The position numbers were made by a program, and so were the translations under genes. From Kitasatospora paranensis (GTDB taxonomy: Bacteria; Actinomycetota; Actinomycetes; Streptomycetales; Streptomycetaceae), in the NCBI RefSeq assembly GCF_039544005.1, contig NZ_BAABKV010000001.1:2542001-2606000 (forward strand): 64,000 nucleotides of DNA. Direction: 5' to 3'. The notes under the pieces are model-generated. The model did not search any database, had not been told where the DNA came from, and worked only from the letters and a program-made list of their open reading frames with translations. Numbering within the stretch: position 1 is the first letter of the stretch; the number at the start of each line of letters is the position of its first letter. This document shows, in pieces, positions 1-12,165 of this stretch.

Positions 1-122
1 CCCTCGCGGCGCCCCCGGTGGGGCGGGGTTAGGCACTGCCTTACCCGGTGGCCGGGCGCCGAACCGCGACGGCGGGACCGGCGTCCGGGGCACCCGCCGG
101 TTGCGGTGATACTGGGGGCATC

Positions 123-883
123 ATGCGGAAGACTTCCTGGGCGCTGTGCGCGGTGGCGGCGGGTGCGGCGGTGGCCGTCCTCGCAGTGCCCACCATCACC
201 ACCGACTCCTCGCACGGCGACACGACCGTCACCTCGATAACCGTCAACGGCGGGCGGCCGATCCTGCTCGGCCCGGACCGGCCGGCGACCTTCCCGGTGG
301 AGGTGCAGGCCCGGGACGGCTCCGGGATCCGCGCGGTGGATCCGATCGGCGTCTGGGGCCCCAACTACGGGGTGCTGAAGGTCGGCCCGATGCGGTGCAC
401 CGCGACCTCGGCGCAGGCGTCCACCTGCCGTGGCACGGTGACGGTCGACCCGAAGCGCAAGCAGGTCTTCAACGACGAGGCGGGCACCTGGTTCGTGGAC
501 CTGAAGGTCACCGCGAACGACGGCGACCGGTACGTGGGCAAGACCGCGGCCGGGTTCTCGCTGAAGCGGGCCGCGAAGCTGTCCGGCTCGGGTGTGCCGA
601 CGGCCGTCCGGACGGGCCAGAGCGTCACCGTGAAGGGCTGGCTGGCGCGCTCCTTCTGGACGGACAACCGCTACCACGGGTACCCGGAGGGCGTGGCGTA
701 CCTGCAGTTCAGGCCGGCCGGGTCGAACCGCTGGACGACGGTCGGCAAGGCCGTCTCGACGGTCTCCGGCACGGTGTCCGCCACCGCGAAGGTCACCGGG
801 CCCGGCGACTTCCAGTGGTACTCCCCGGCGACAAGTGGACGGGCGACGCGGCCTCCGCCGAGCTGCCCGTCCGGCCGTCCTGA
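123..883 (+). CDS. Secreted protein of unknown function (frameshifted near its C-terminus)
   Basis: The ATG at 123 follows a GGGGG tract (114-118) and opens a signal peptide: MRKTSW, then an Ala/Val-rich hydrophobic core. The mature part looks like two beta-rich modules, with the second (from about residue 150) resembling bacterial Ig-like domains. After the residues DFQWY the frame runs on into junk, while the next frame gives GDKWTGDAASAELPVRPS and a stop at 881-883. Restoring one C in the four-C run at 823-826 joins the two parts into about 253 residues. No enzymatic motif is visible. Export is a prediction from the signal peptide and the function is unknown. Confidence 0.7.
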
Positions 884-901
884 CGGCGGGCCCCGGACGT
901 G

Positions 902-942
902 CGGCGGCCCCGCGCCCGTGGGTCACGGGTGCGGGGCCGCCG
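902..942. terminator. Bidirectional terminator hairpin between converging genes
   Basis: An 18-bp inverted repeat (902-919 with 925-942, one G-T wobble) surrounds a 5-nt loop. It lies between the stop of the upstream secreted-protein gene and the stop of asd on the other strand. There is no U-tract, which is normal for streptomycete terminators. Confidence 0.7.
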
Positions 943-958
943 GCGGGCGCGTGGGAGG

Positions 959-4067
<3,109 letters not shown>

Positions 4068-4085
4068 GCGCTGCCGCGGGCAGCC

Positions 4086-4847
4086 TCAGGCGGGCTTGCG
4101 GAGGTCGAACAGGGTGCGGCTGGAGTGGGCGACGAAGGGGCCCTGCGAGGTGATCAGGCTGTGCAGGTCGCGCAGTCGGTCGCGGTACGCGTCGACGGTG
4201 AAGCCGGGGACCATCCAGATCACCTTGCGCAGGAACCAGACGACCGCGCCGATGTCGTGGAACTCGACCCGCAGCCGCTCGAAGCGCAGGTCGGCGACGG
4301 ACAGGCCGGCGGCCTCGGCGGCGGCGCGCTCGCCGTCGGGGTGGCGACCGCGCCGGACGGCCTCGGGCAGCGGCCCGAGGAAGAACTCGACGAGTTCGAA
4401 GACGCTGGAGTGGCCGACGTGCTGGGCGACGTAGCTGCCGCCGGGCCGCAGCACCCGGGCGATCTCCGTCCAGTGGACGGTCGCGGGGTGACGGCTGCTC
4501 ACCAGGTCGAACGCCTCGTCGGCGAAGGGCAGCGGCGGCTCGTCCGGGTCGGCGACGACCACCGCGCCGAGCGGGTGCAGCAGCCGGGTGGCCTTGGCGA
4601 CGTTGGGCGGCCAGGACTCGGTGGCGACCGTCAGCGGGGGCAGCGGGCCGGCGCCCGCCAGCACCTCGCCGCCACCGGTCTGGATGTCCAGAGCCGCCGC
4701 CGCACCGGCCAACCGGCCGCCCAGCAGGCGCTGGTAGCCCCAGGAGGGCCGCTGCTCGGTGGCCCGGCCGTCGAGCCAGGAGAAGTCCCAGCCGTCCATC
4801 GGGGCGGCGTCGGCCTCGGCCACCAGGTCGTCGAAGGTGCGTGCCAT
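4086..4847 (-). CDS. SAM-dependent class I methyltransferase
   Basis: About 253 residues starting MARTFDDLVAEAD at the ATG at 4847. An upstream in-frame start at 4883 is less likely because the N-terminus would lose its family look. The SAM-binding Rossmann core is seen around DIQTGGGEVLA, and the downstream VLRPGGSYVAQHVG matches post-motif regions of small-molecule methyltransferases. The substrate is unknown. It converges on the LysR gene and is divergent from the PemK/MazF-like gene. Confidence 0.8.
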   Translation of the reverse strand: MARTFDDLVAEADAAPMDGWDFSWLDGRATEQRPSWGYQRLLGGRLAGAAAALDIQTGGGEVLAGAGPLPPLTVATESWPPNVAKATRLLHPLGAVVVADPDEPPLPFADEAFDLVSSRHPATVHWTEIARVLRPGGSYVAQHVGHSSVFELVEFFLGPLPEAVRRGRHPDGERAAAEAAGLSVADLRFERLRVEFHDIGAVVWFLRKVIWMVPGFTVDAYRDRLRDLHSLITSQGPFVAHSSRTLFDLRKPA

Positions 4848-4929
4848 GGACCGATCATCTCCCGGCCGGGCGACGCGATCCACTCGATTTCCCCACGAAC
4901 CGACCTCCCGTCCGCCGGTGGGCAGCCGC

Positions 4930-4935
4930 TACCCT
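4930..4935 (+). promoter_or_regulatory. -10-like box 7 nt before the start (candidate leaderless start)
   Basis: TACCCT is followed by exactly 7 nt and then the ATG at 4943. No Shine-Dalgarno is visible. The -35 region is poor, so confidence is modest. Confidence 0.35.
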
Positions 4936-4942
4936 TCGGGCC

Positions 4943-5389
4943 ATGGCAGAGCTGATCAACGAGGACGTCCCCGGCCGCTACGGCCCCGACGCGACGGTCG
5001 AGGTCGAGGCGTACGAGGTGGGCGCCGTCCGCACCGAGTACTCCCCCAAGCACGACGGCGACCCGGACCCGGGCGAGATCGTCTGGACGTGGGTCCCCTA
5101 CGAGGAGCGGGACGGCCGCGGCAAGGACCGCCCGGTGCTGGTGGTGGCGCGCGAGGAGGACGGCAGCCTGCTGGCCGTCATGCTGTCCAGCAAGGGGCAC
5201 GACCACGACCGGGACTGGGTGCCGATCGGTGCCGGCCCGTGGGACAAGTCGGGCCGCGACTCCTGGGTCGCGCTGGACCGGGTGATGCGGGTCCGGGACG
5301 GCGGCATGCGCCGCGAGGCCTGCGCCCTGGACCGGGCCCGGTTCAACGTGGTGGTGGACAGCCTGCGCCGCCGCTACCGCTGGAGCTGA
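4943..5389 (+). CDS. PemK/MazF-family toxin-like protein, solitary
   Basis: A 148-residue protein with the fold signature of PemK/MazF endoribonucleases: GEIVWTWVPYEE, then GKDRPVLVVA, then a C-terminal beta/helix segment. MazF enzymes cleave mRNA and are normally paired with a small antitoxin gene just upstream. No such gene is present: the upstream neighbour is a divergent methyltransferase. An alternative upstream start at 4841 overlaps that gene and lacks family residues, so the ATG at 4943 is preferred. It may be a domesticated, chromosomally conserved family member; RNase activity is not shown by sequence alone. Confidence 0.75.
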   Translation: MAELINEDVPGRYGPDATVEVEAYEVGAVRTEYSPKHDGDPDPGEIVWTWVPYEERDGRGKDRPVLVVAREEDGSLLAVMLSSKGHDHDRDWVPIGAGPWDKSGRDSWVALDRVMRVRDGGMRREACALDRARFNVVVDSLRRRYRWS

Positions 5390-5543
5390 CCGTCCGCCGT
5401 GGGGCGGGCGGGGCCGGCCGGCCGCGTCCGCCCCGCTTCCGCTGATAACGATTCACCGATCATCCGCCGTTTTCCGCCCCGGCCGGGTAGAACAGCTGCA
5501 CCATCACCACTGCACCATCACCACGTCACCGGGAGCCCGGAGC

Positions 5544-6185
5544 ATGAGCAGCAACGACCCGTCAGGCTACGGCTATCCGACGGATCCCCAGCAGAACCCG
5601 TACGGCCAGCAGCAGCCGCCGGCCCCGGGCTACGGGACTCCCCCGCCGTACGGCCAGGCCGGCTACGGCACCGCGCCCGGAGCGCCCGGCTACGGCCCGC
5701 CGCCGGCCGGCCAGCAGGCCTGGCCGCTCTGGCTGACCCCGCCCGGGCAGTACAGCGGGCCGCCGGCGCCGGGGACGCGCATCCTCGCCTCGGCCGGTGA
5801 CCGCTTCCTGGCCCGCCTGATCGACGCCGCCGTGCTGTTCATCCCGGTGATCGTGGTCTCCTCGATCATCGGGTTCTCGATCATCGGCGACGTCTTCATC
5901 GGGCTGCTGGTCTTCGGCTACGAGGCGGCCATGCTGCTCACCCAGCACGGCCAGACGGTCGGCAAGAAGGTCATGAAGCTCCGGGTGGTGGACGTCGCGA
6001 ACGGCGGCCGGCCGGCCGACAACGCGTTCTGGATCCGCGCGGCGGTCTACGGCCTGCCCGGCGCCGTGTACTGCCTCGGCTCGCTGTTCCAGCTGCTCAA
6101 CTGCCTGTGGCTGCTGTGGGACAAGCCGCTCCAGCAGTGCCTGCACGACAAGGGCGCCAAGACCCTGGTGGTCAAGGAGGGCTGA
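5544..6185 (+). CDS. RDD-family membrane protein
   Basis: 213 residues. The first 75 or so are a low-complexity Pro/Gly/Tyr/Gln tail (PYGQQQPPAPGYG and similar). The RDD domain then begins with FLARLIDAAVLFIPVIV, followed by transmembrane segments around residues 90-130 and a C-terminal hydrophobic pair near YCLGSLFQLLNCLWLL. The ATG at 5544 is preceded by CGGAG. RDD proteins are integral membrane proteins of mostly unknown function, some linked to ion or osmotic homeostasis. It is followed by a strong terminator and converges on dnaE. Confidence 0.85.
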   Translation: MSSNDPSGYGYPTDPQQNPYGQQQPPAPGYGTPPPYGQAGYGTAPGAPGYGPPPAGQQAWPLWLTPPGQYSGPPAPGTRILASAGDRFLARLIDAAVLFIPVIVVSSIIGFSIIGDVFIGLLVFGYEAAMLLTQHGQTVGKKVMKLRVVDVANGGRPADNAFWIRAAVYGLPGAVYCLGSLFQLLNCLWLLWDKPLQQCLHDKGAKTLVVKEG

Positions 6186-6197
6186 CGCCCCCACCGC

Positions 6198-6240
6198 GCC
6201 GCAGGGGCCCGCCGAGCGCTGCTCGGCGGGCCCCTGCGGC
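6198..6240. terminator. Perfect 20-bp bidirectional terminator (RDD gene / dnaE)
   Basis: The inverted repeat 6198-6217 with 6221-6240 is perfect over 20 bp with a 3-nt loop. It sits between the stop codons of two converging genes. Confidence 0.85.
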
Positions 6241-6272
6241 GTTGCGGCGGCGCGGCCGCCGGTGCCGGAGGC

Positions 6273-9200
6273 TCAGACCGCCAGACAGCTCGGGCCGAGC
6301 AGCTGCTTGAGGTCGCCGAAGAGCGCCGGGTCGGACTTGACCCGGTGCCGGTCCAGCCGGAGCACGGTCGTCCTGCTGGGGCCCTCCAGGCGCAGCCGGA
6401 CCTCGGTCGAGCCCTTGTGGTGGGTGAGGACCTCGCCGAGCCGGGCGACCAGCGGCGGAGTGATCCGGCCGCTCGGGATGTTGATCACGATCGGCGGCTC
6501 GGCGTGCGCGTTGGAGAGGTCGGGGACGGTCAGCTCCATGCCCATCAGCCGCGGCACGTCCTCCCGCTTGTCGAGCTTGCCGCGGACGAACACCACGGCG
6601 TCCTCGACGAGTTGGGAGGAGACCAGCTGGTAGCTGGCGGGGAAGAACATGCAGTCGATGGAGCCGGCGAGATCCTCCACGGTGGCGATCGCCCAGGCGT
6701 TGCCCTGCTTGGTCATCTTGCGCTGGAGGCCGGAGATGATGCCGCCGATCTGGAGGATCGACCCGTCCGGGCGCTCGGCGAGGTCGGCGACCGCGCAGTC
6801 CGCCTTGTCGGCGAGGACGTGCTCCAGGCCGTGCAGCGGGTGCGAGGAGACGTACAGGCCGAGCATCTCGCGCTCCTGGGTGAGCAGGAACGCCTTGTCC
6901 CACTCGTCCTCGGAGAAGACCACGTCGAGGCCGAAGCTCGGCTCGTCGGAGACGGTGTCGCCGCCGAAGAGGTCGAACTGGCCCTCGGCCTCCTTGCGCT
7001 TGACGCCGACCACGTTGTCGATCATCGGCTCGAACTGCGCGGTGAGGCCCTTGCGGGTGTGCCCGAGCGAGTCGAACGCACCCGCCTTGATGAGGGATTC
7101 GACGGTGCGCTTGTTGCAGACCACCGACTCGACCTTGTCCAGGAAGTCGGGGAAGGCGGAGAACTTCCCCTTGGCCCTGCGGGTGCGGATCATCGACTCG
7201 ACGACCGGGCCGCCGACGTTGCGGATGGCGGTGAGGCCGAAGCGGACGGTGTCGTCGCCGTGCGGCGTGAAGTCGGCGTCCGACTCGTTGACGTCCGGCG
7301 GCAGGACGCTGATGCCCATCTTGCGGGCCTCGTTGAGGTAGACCGCGGACTTGTCCTTGTCGTCCTTGACCGAGGTGAGCAGGCCGGACATGTACTCGGC
7401 CGGGTAGTTGGCCTTGAGGTACGCCGTCCAGTAGGAGACCAGCCCGTAACCGGCGGTGTGCGCCTTGTTGAACGCGTAGCCGGAGAACGGGACGAGGACG
7501 TCCCACACCGCCTGGATGGCGGCGTCCGAGTAGCCGTGCTCGCGGCAGCCCCGCTGGAAGGGGACGAACTCCGCCTCCAGGATCTCCTTCTTCTTCTTGC
7601 CCATCGCGCGGCGCAGCAGGTCGGCCTGGCCGAGCGAGTAGCCGGCGAGGATCTGGGCGGCCTTCTGGACCTGCTCCTGGTAGACGATCAGGCCGTAGGT
7701 GGGCTCCAGGATCTCCTTGAGCGGCTCCTCCAGCTCCGGGTGGATCGGGGTGATCTCCTGCTGGCCGTTCTTGCGCAGGGCGTAGTTGGTGTGCGAGTTG
7801 ACGCCCATCGGGCCCGGCCGGTACAGCGCCAGGACGGCGGAGATGTCCTCGAAGTTGTCGGGCTTCATCAGGCGCAGCAGCGAGCGCATCGGGCCGCCGT
7901 CGAGCTGGAAGACGCCGAGCGTGTCGCCGCGGGCGAGGAGTTCGTACGTGGGCTTGTCGTCGAGCGGCAGGTCCAGCAGCTCGATCTTGACGCCCTTGTT
8001 CTTCTGGATCGCCTTGACGGCGTCGTCCATGATCGTGAGGTTGCGCAGGCCGAGGAAGTCCATCTTGAGAAGGCCGAGGCCCTCGCAGGTGGGGTAGTCG
8101 AACTGGGTGATGGTGACGCCGTCGGTGTGCCGGGTCCAGACCGGGATGTGGTCGGTCAGCGGCTCGGCGGACATGATGACGCCGGCGGCGTGCACGCCGG
8201 GCTGGCGGATCAGGCCCTCGATGCCGCGCGCGGTGTCGATGACCTTGCGGACGTCCGGGTCGTTCTCGTACAGGCCGCGGATCTCGCCGGCCTCGCCGTA
8301 GCGGGGGTGCGAGGAGTCGGTGATGCCGGAGAGCGGGATGCCCTTGCCCATGACGTCCGGCGGCATCGCCTTGGTGATCCGGTCGCCCATTGCGTACGGG
8401 TAGCCGAGGACGCGCGAGGAGTCCTTGATGGCGGCCTTGGCCTTGATGGTGCCGTACGTGACGATCATGGCGACCTTGTCGGAGCCCCACTTCTCGGTCA
8501 CGTAGCGGATCACGTCACCGCGCCGGCGCTCGTCGAAGTCGATGTCGACGTCGGGCATGGAGATGCGCTCGGGGTTGAGGAAGCGCTCGAAGATCAGGCC
8601 GTGCGGGATCGGGTCGAGGTCGGTGATGCCCATGGCGTAGGCGACCAGCGAGCCGGCCGCGGAGCCACGGCCGGGGCCCACCGCGATGCCCTGCTGCTTG
8701 GCCCACATGATGAAGTCGGCGACCACGAGGAAGTAGGCCGGGAACCCCATCTGGACGATGGTGTCCATCTCGTACTCGGCGAGCTTCTTGTGCTCCTCGT
8801 CGTAGCCGCCCGGGAAGCGCCAGTCCATGCCCTCCCAGACCTTGGCCCGGAAGAACTCCGCCTCGGAGGTGAAGCCCTCCGGGATCGGGAAGCGCGGCAT
8901 CAGGTTCTTGAATTCGAACATGCCGGTGGTGTCGACCCGCTCGGCGACCAGCAGCTGGCTGTTGCGGCAGCCCTCCTGCCAGGCGTCGGAGGAGTCGAGG
9001 CCGTACATCTCGGCGGCCGACTTGATGTAGTAGCCGGTGCCGTCGAACCGGAAGCGGTCCGGGTCGGAGAGGTTCTTGCCGGTCTGCACGCAGAGCAGCA
9101 GGTCGTGGGCGCCGGCGTCGGACTCGGTGGTGTAGTGCGAGTCGTTGGTGACCACCGGCGGGATGTTCAGCTTCCGGCCGATCTCCAGCAGGCCGTCGCG

Positions 9201-9806
9201 GACCCGCTGCTCGATGTCGAGGCCGTGGTCCATCAGCTCCAGGAAGTAGTTCTCCCGGCCGAAGATGTCCTGGTAGTCGGCGGCCGACCGGACGGCCTCG
9301 TCGAACTGGCCGAGCCTCAGGCGGGTCTGCACCTCGCCGGAGGGGCAGCCGGTGGTGGCCATCAGGCCGGCCGCGTGCTCGGCGATGATCTCCTTGTCCA
9401 TCCGGGGCCACTTCACCAGCCAGCCCTCGGCGTAGGAGCGCGAGGTCAGCTTGAAGAGGTTGTGCAGGCCCTGCCTGTCCCGGGCCCAGATGGTCTTGTG
9501 GGTGTAGGCGCCGGACGCGGAGACGTCGTCGCGCTTCTGGTGCGGCTGGCCCCACAGGATGCGCTTGGTGTTGGACCGGGACTCCGGGGCGACGTACGCC
9601 TCGATGCCGATCACCGGGGTGATGCCGGCGGCCGTCGCCTGCTTGTGGAACTCCGCGGCGCCGTACATGTTGCCGTGGTCGGTCATCGCGACATGCGTCT
9701 GGCCGAGCCGCTCGACCTCCTTGAACAGCTGCTTCAGCCGGGCGGCGCCGTCCAGCATCGAGTACTCGGTGTGGACGTGCAGGTGCGCGTACGGCTGGTC
9801 GCTCAA
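6273..9806 (-). CDS. dnaE: DNA polymerase III alpha subunit (replicative polymerase)
   Basis: 1177 residues, full length for DnaE1. The PHP domain begins at once (HLHVHTEYSMLDG near residue 8; MTDHGNMYG). The polymerase palm carries the catalytic Asp motif MPDVDIDFDERRR near residue 420, followed by GTIKAKAAIKD and the fingers. Helix-hairpin-helix motifs and an OB fold lie toward the C-terminus (LQIGGIISGLQRK). The start is TTG at 9806 with GGAGG upstream. It catalyses leading- and lagging-strand synthesis in the replisome. The reading frame is intact, unlike several other essential genes in this window. Confidence 0.97.
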   Translation of the reverse strand: MSDQPYAHLHVHTEYSMLDGAARLKQLFKEVERLGQTHVAMTDHGNMYGAAEFHKQATAAGITPVIGIEAYVAPESRSNTKRILWGQPHQKRDDVSASGAYTHKTIWARDRQGLHNLFKLTSRSYAEGWLVKWPRMDKEIIAEHAAGLMATTGCPSGEVQTRLRLGQFDEAVRSAADYQDIFGRENYFLELMDHGLDIEQRVRDGLLEIGRKLNIPPVVTNDSHYTTESDAGAHDLLLCVQTGKNLSDPDRFRFDGTGYYIKSAAEMYGLDSSDAWQEGCRNSQLLVAERVDTTGMFEFKNLMPRFPIPEGFTSEAEFFRAKVWEGMDWRFPGGYDEEHKKLAEYEMDTIVQMGFPAYFLVVADFIMWAKQQGIAVGPGRGSAAGSLVAYAMGITDLDPIPHGLIFERFLNPERISMPDVDIDFDERRRGDVIRYVTEKWGSDKVAMIVTYGTIKAKAAIKDSSRVLGYPYAMGDRITKAMPPDVMGKGIPLSGITDSSHPRYGEAGEIRGLYENDPDVRKVIDTARGIEGLIRQPGVHAAGVIMSAEPLTDHIPVWTRHTDGVTITQFDYPTCEGLGLLKMDFLGLRNLTIMDDAVKAIQKNKGVKIELLDLPLDDKPTYELLARGDTLGVFQLDGGPMRSLLRLMKPDNFEDISAVLALYRPGPMGVNSHTNYALRKNGQQEITPIHPELEEPLKEILEPTYGLIVYQEQVQKAAQILAGYSLGQADLLRRAMGKKKKEILEAEFVPFQRGCREHGYSDAAIQAVWDVLVPFSGYAFNKAHTAGYGLVSYWTAYLKANYPAEYMSGLLTSVKDDKDKSAVYLNEARKMGISVLPPDVNESDADFTPHGDDTVRFGLTAIRNVGGPVVESMIRTRRAKGKFSAFPDFLDKVESVVCNKRTVESLIKAGAFDSLGHTRKGLTAQFEPMIDNVVGVKRKEAEGQFDLFGGDTVSDEPSFGLDVVFSEDEWDKAFLLTQEREMLGLYVSSHPLHGLEHVLADKADCAVADLAERPDGSILQIGGIISGLQRKMTKQGNAWAIATVEDLAGSIDCMFFPASYQLVSSQLVEDAVVFVRGKLDKREDVPRLMGMELTVPDLSNAHAEPPIVINIPSGRITPPLVARLGEVLTHHKGSTEVRLRLEGPSRTTVLRLDRHRVKSDPALFGDLKQLLGPSCLAV

Positions 9807-10055
9807 GGCGGGGCCTCCGGGGTCCGGGTTCGGGCGGGAACACGTGAGGCCCGAGCCACCACCGGGGCTCGGACCACGGCTTCCGGGTTCGCGGGACCGA
9901 GTCTAGTCCCCTGCCCCAGGTGTCACGGGACCGCCACGGATGCCCTCCGGCCTCTCACATTCGCCCCCCGCCCGGTCACGGATGACCACCCGGGGTTCCC
10001 GCCCGGTCATCGGCGCCGCTAGCCTCTGGCCCACGACGAACGAGGAGGATTCCCC

Positions 10056-10691
10056 ATGGCCTACGGCCCGCTGGCGTACGGTCCGGTGGTACGCGAGCGC
10101 GAACAGAGCGGCGGCGGGCTGGTCGCCATCGGCGTGCTGCTGCTGGTGCAGCTGGTCGCGGAACTCGGGGTGCTCGGCTACGACGTCGCGCAGAAGGGCC
10201 CGGTCTACCTGCTGGACGCGCTCGGGCTGACCTACGACCACTTCGTCGACGCACCGGTGGGCTTCTTCGGCTGGGACGCCGCCTTCAGCGTCGCGCTGCT
10301 GGTCCTGGCGGTCGGCGCCTTCACCAAGGGGCGCTGGGTGCGCCCGGCCGCCGTCGCGCTGCTCGGGGTCGGCGCCTACCAGTCCGCGGCGTCCCTGCTC
10401 AACCAGCTGTTCTCGGCCACCTCCCGGCAGGCGTTCGCCCAGCCGATCGGCCACCTGTGGCTGAACCTGACCCTGGTGCTCTCCGTGGCGCTGGCGATCG
10501 CCGTCGCGGTGATCGTGCTGGCCACCCGCGCGCCCGCCCCGGCCGCGGCCCCGGCGCCGCCCGCCCTGCCGTACCCGCCGTACGTGCCCCAGCAGCGCCA
10601 GGGGCACCCGCCGATACCGCCGACCACCCCCGGCCCGCACACCCCGCCGCCCCCGCCGCAGGGTCCGCCGCAGGGCCCGCCGTCCCCCTGA
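10056..10691 (+). CDS. Membrane protein of unknown function with proline-rich tail
   Basis: 211 residues, starting at an ATG with GAGGAGG 9 nt upstream. Four hydrophobic segments can be seen: around GGGLVAIGVLLLVQLVAEL, FSVALLVLAVGAF, PAAVALLGVGAYQSAASLL, and LWLNLTLVLSVALAIAVAVIV. The last 45 residues are Pro/Gln-rich and presumably cytoplasmic. No family was recognised. It stands between dnaE (divergent) and the DUF2252 gene (74 bp downstream, same strand). Confidence 0.7.
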   Translation: MAYGPLAYGPVVREREQSGGGLVAIGVLLLVQLVAELGVLGYDVAQKGPVYLLDALGLTYDHFVDAPVGFFGWDAAFSVALLVLAVGAFTKGRWVRPAAVALLGVGAYQSAASLLNQLFSATSRQAFAQPIGHLWLNLTLVLSVALAIAVAVIVLATRAPAPAAAPAPPALPYPPYVPQQRQGHPPIPPTTPGPHTPPPPPQGPPQGPPSP

Positions 10692-10765
10692 CGAACCGCC
10701 GCGGCCCGGGCGGGCGTCCCTGCCACCGGACCGCACAGCACCACCGCACGCACGTGAGGATCGAC

Positions 10766-12103
10766 ATGCCCGACCAGCCCACCGTCGCCGACCGCGAACC
10801 GGACCGCGCCGAGACCGTCCTGCGGGTCTTCGACTCCGCCTTCGGCGAGCTGCTGGCCCAGGACCCGGCGGCGTTCCGGGTCAAGTTCCGCAAGATGGCG
10901 GCCTCCGCGTTCGCGTTCTACCGCGGCACCGCCGCGCTCTTCTACGCGGACCTCACCGACGGGCCCTTCGCCGCGTACGGCGAGCGCTTCCTCGACGAGC
11001 ACACCGGCCGGGTCTGGATCCACGGCGACCTGCATGCGGAGAACTTCGGCACCTACCTGAACGCCGAGGGCCGGCTGGTCTTCAACGTCAACGACTTCGA
11101 CGAGGCCTATGTCGGCGCGTTCACCTGGGACGTCCAGCGGCTGGCCGCCAGCCTCGCCCTGATCGGCTACGCCAAGGCGCTGTCCGACGACACCATCACC
11201 GACCTGGTGCGCACCTTCGCCGCGGCCTACCGGGGGCAGATCGCCGCCCTGGTGGGCTCCGGCGACGCGGCCCGGTACACCCTGGACACCGCGGACGGCC
11301 CGATCCTCGACACGCTGCGCAGCGCCCGGCTGCAGACCCGGGTGGCGCTGCTGGAGGAGGAGACCGTGGTCGACGGCTGGGACCGCCGGTTCCGGATCGG
11401 CGGCGGCGCCTTCGAGCTGGACGCCGACACCCGGGCCGAGGTGCTGACCGCCTTCGCCGGGTACCTGGATACGCTGCCCCCGGCGTCCCGGACCCGCCCG
11501 GACGCGCTGCGGGTCAAGGACGTGGTCGGCCGCCGCGGGATCGGCATCGGCAGCGCCGGCCTGCCGTCGTACAACCTGCTGCTGGAGGGGCACACCGACG
11601 CCCTCGAGAACGACGTGATCATCTACCTGAAGCAGGGCCAGACCCCGGCGGTGGCCCGGCACGTCACCGACCCGGCGATCCGCGGCTACTTCGAGCACGA
11701 AGGGCACCGCACGGTCATCTCGCAGCGCGCCCTGCAGGCGCACAGCGACCCGTGGCTCGGCTACACCACCCTGCACGGCCGCGGGCAGCTGGTCGCCGAG
11801 GTCTCCCCGTACGCCGCCGACCTGGACTGGACGGACGTCAACGAGCCGGCCGACCTGCTGGCGGTCACCGCCTACCTGGGCCGGGCGACCGCGGTGATGC
11901 ACGCGGCCGCCGCGGAGTCCGCCAGCGGCCACAGCCTGGTGCCGTTCTCCACCGAGCACGCCATCGACGCGGCGATCTCCGCCGACGAGGACGGCTTCAC
12001 CGCCATGCTGGTGGACTTCGCCCACGCCTACGGCGACCGGGCCCGCCGCGACCACCAGATCTTCGTCGACCTCTTCCGCAACGGGCGCATCCCGGGGCTG
12101 TAG
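10766..12103 (+). CDS. DUF2252 family protein (kinase-like fold)
   Basis: 445 residues. The motifs IHGDLHAENFG (near residue 90) and NVNDFDEAYVGAFTWDV (near residue 112) resemble the Brenner and DFG-like catalytic motifs of aminoglycoside phosphotransferase-type kinases, as is typical for DUF2252. The ATG at 10766 follows GTGAGGA. DUF2252 proteins are widespread in actinobacteria and lack an agreed substrate. Phosphotransfer activity is inferred from the fold. The upstream in-frame extension back to 10457 overlaps the preceding membrane-protein gene and is not credible. Confidence 0.85.
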   Translation: MPDQPTVADREPDRAETVLRVFDSAFGELLAQDPAAFRVKFRKMAASAFAFYRGTAALFYADLTDGPFAAYGERFLDEHTGRVWIHGDLHAENFGTYLNAEGRLVFNVNDFDEAYVGAFTWDVQRLAASLALIGYAKALSDDTITDLVRTFAAAYRGQIAALVGSGDAARYTLDTADGPILDTLRSARLQTRVALLEEETVVDGWDRRFRIGGGAFELDADTRAEVLTAFAGYLDTLPPASRTRPDALRVKDVVGRRGIGIGSAGLPSYNLLLEGHTDALENDVIIYLKQGQTPAVARHVTDPAIRGYFEHEGHRTVISQRALQAHSDPWLGYTTLHGRGQLVAEVSPYAADLDWTDVNEPADLLAVTAYLGRATAVMHAAAAESASGHSLVPFSTEHAIDAAISADEDGFTAMLVDFAHAYGDRARRDHQIFVDLFRNGRIPGL

Positions 12104-12165
12104 GTACGCCCGGACCCACGTTCCATTCGTCGTGATCAGGGCTTGGCACCAAGGGAGCTGCCTCC

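Noticed and set aside
4590..4940. Antitoxin partner for the PemK/MazF-like gene
   Set aside because: The upstream DNA encodes a methyltransferase on the other strand; no small same-strand gene is present.
6345..10022. A 1225-residue plus-strand open frame opposite dnaE
   Set aside because: It is antisense to a perfectly conserved dnaE and consists of low-complexity Gly/Val/Asp/Arg text, a shadow of the high-GC third position.
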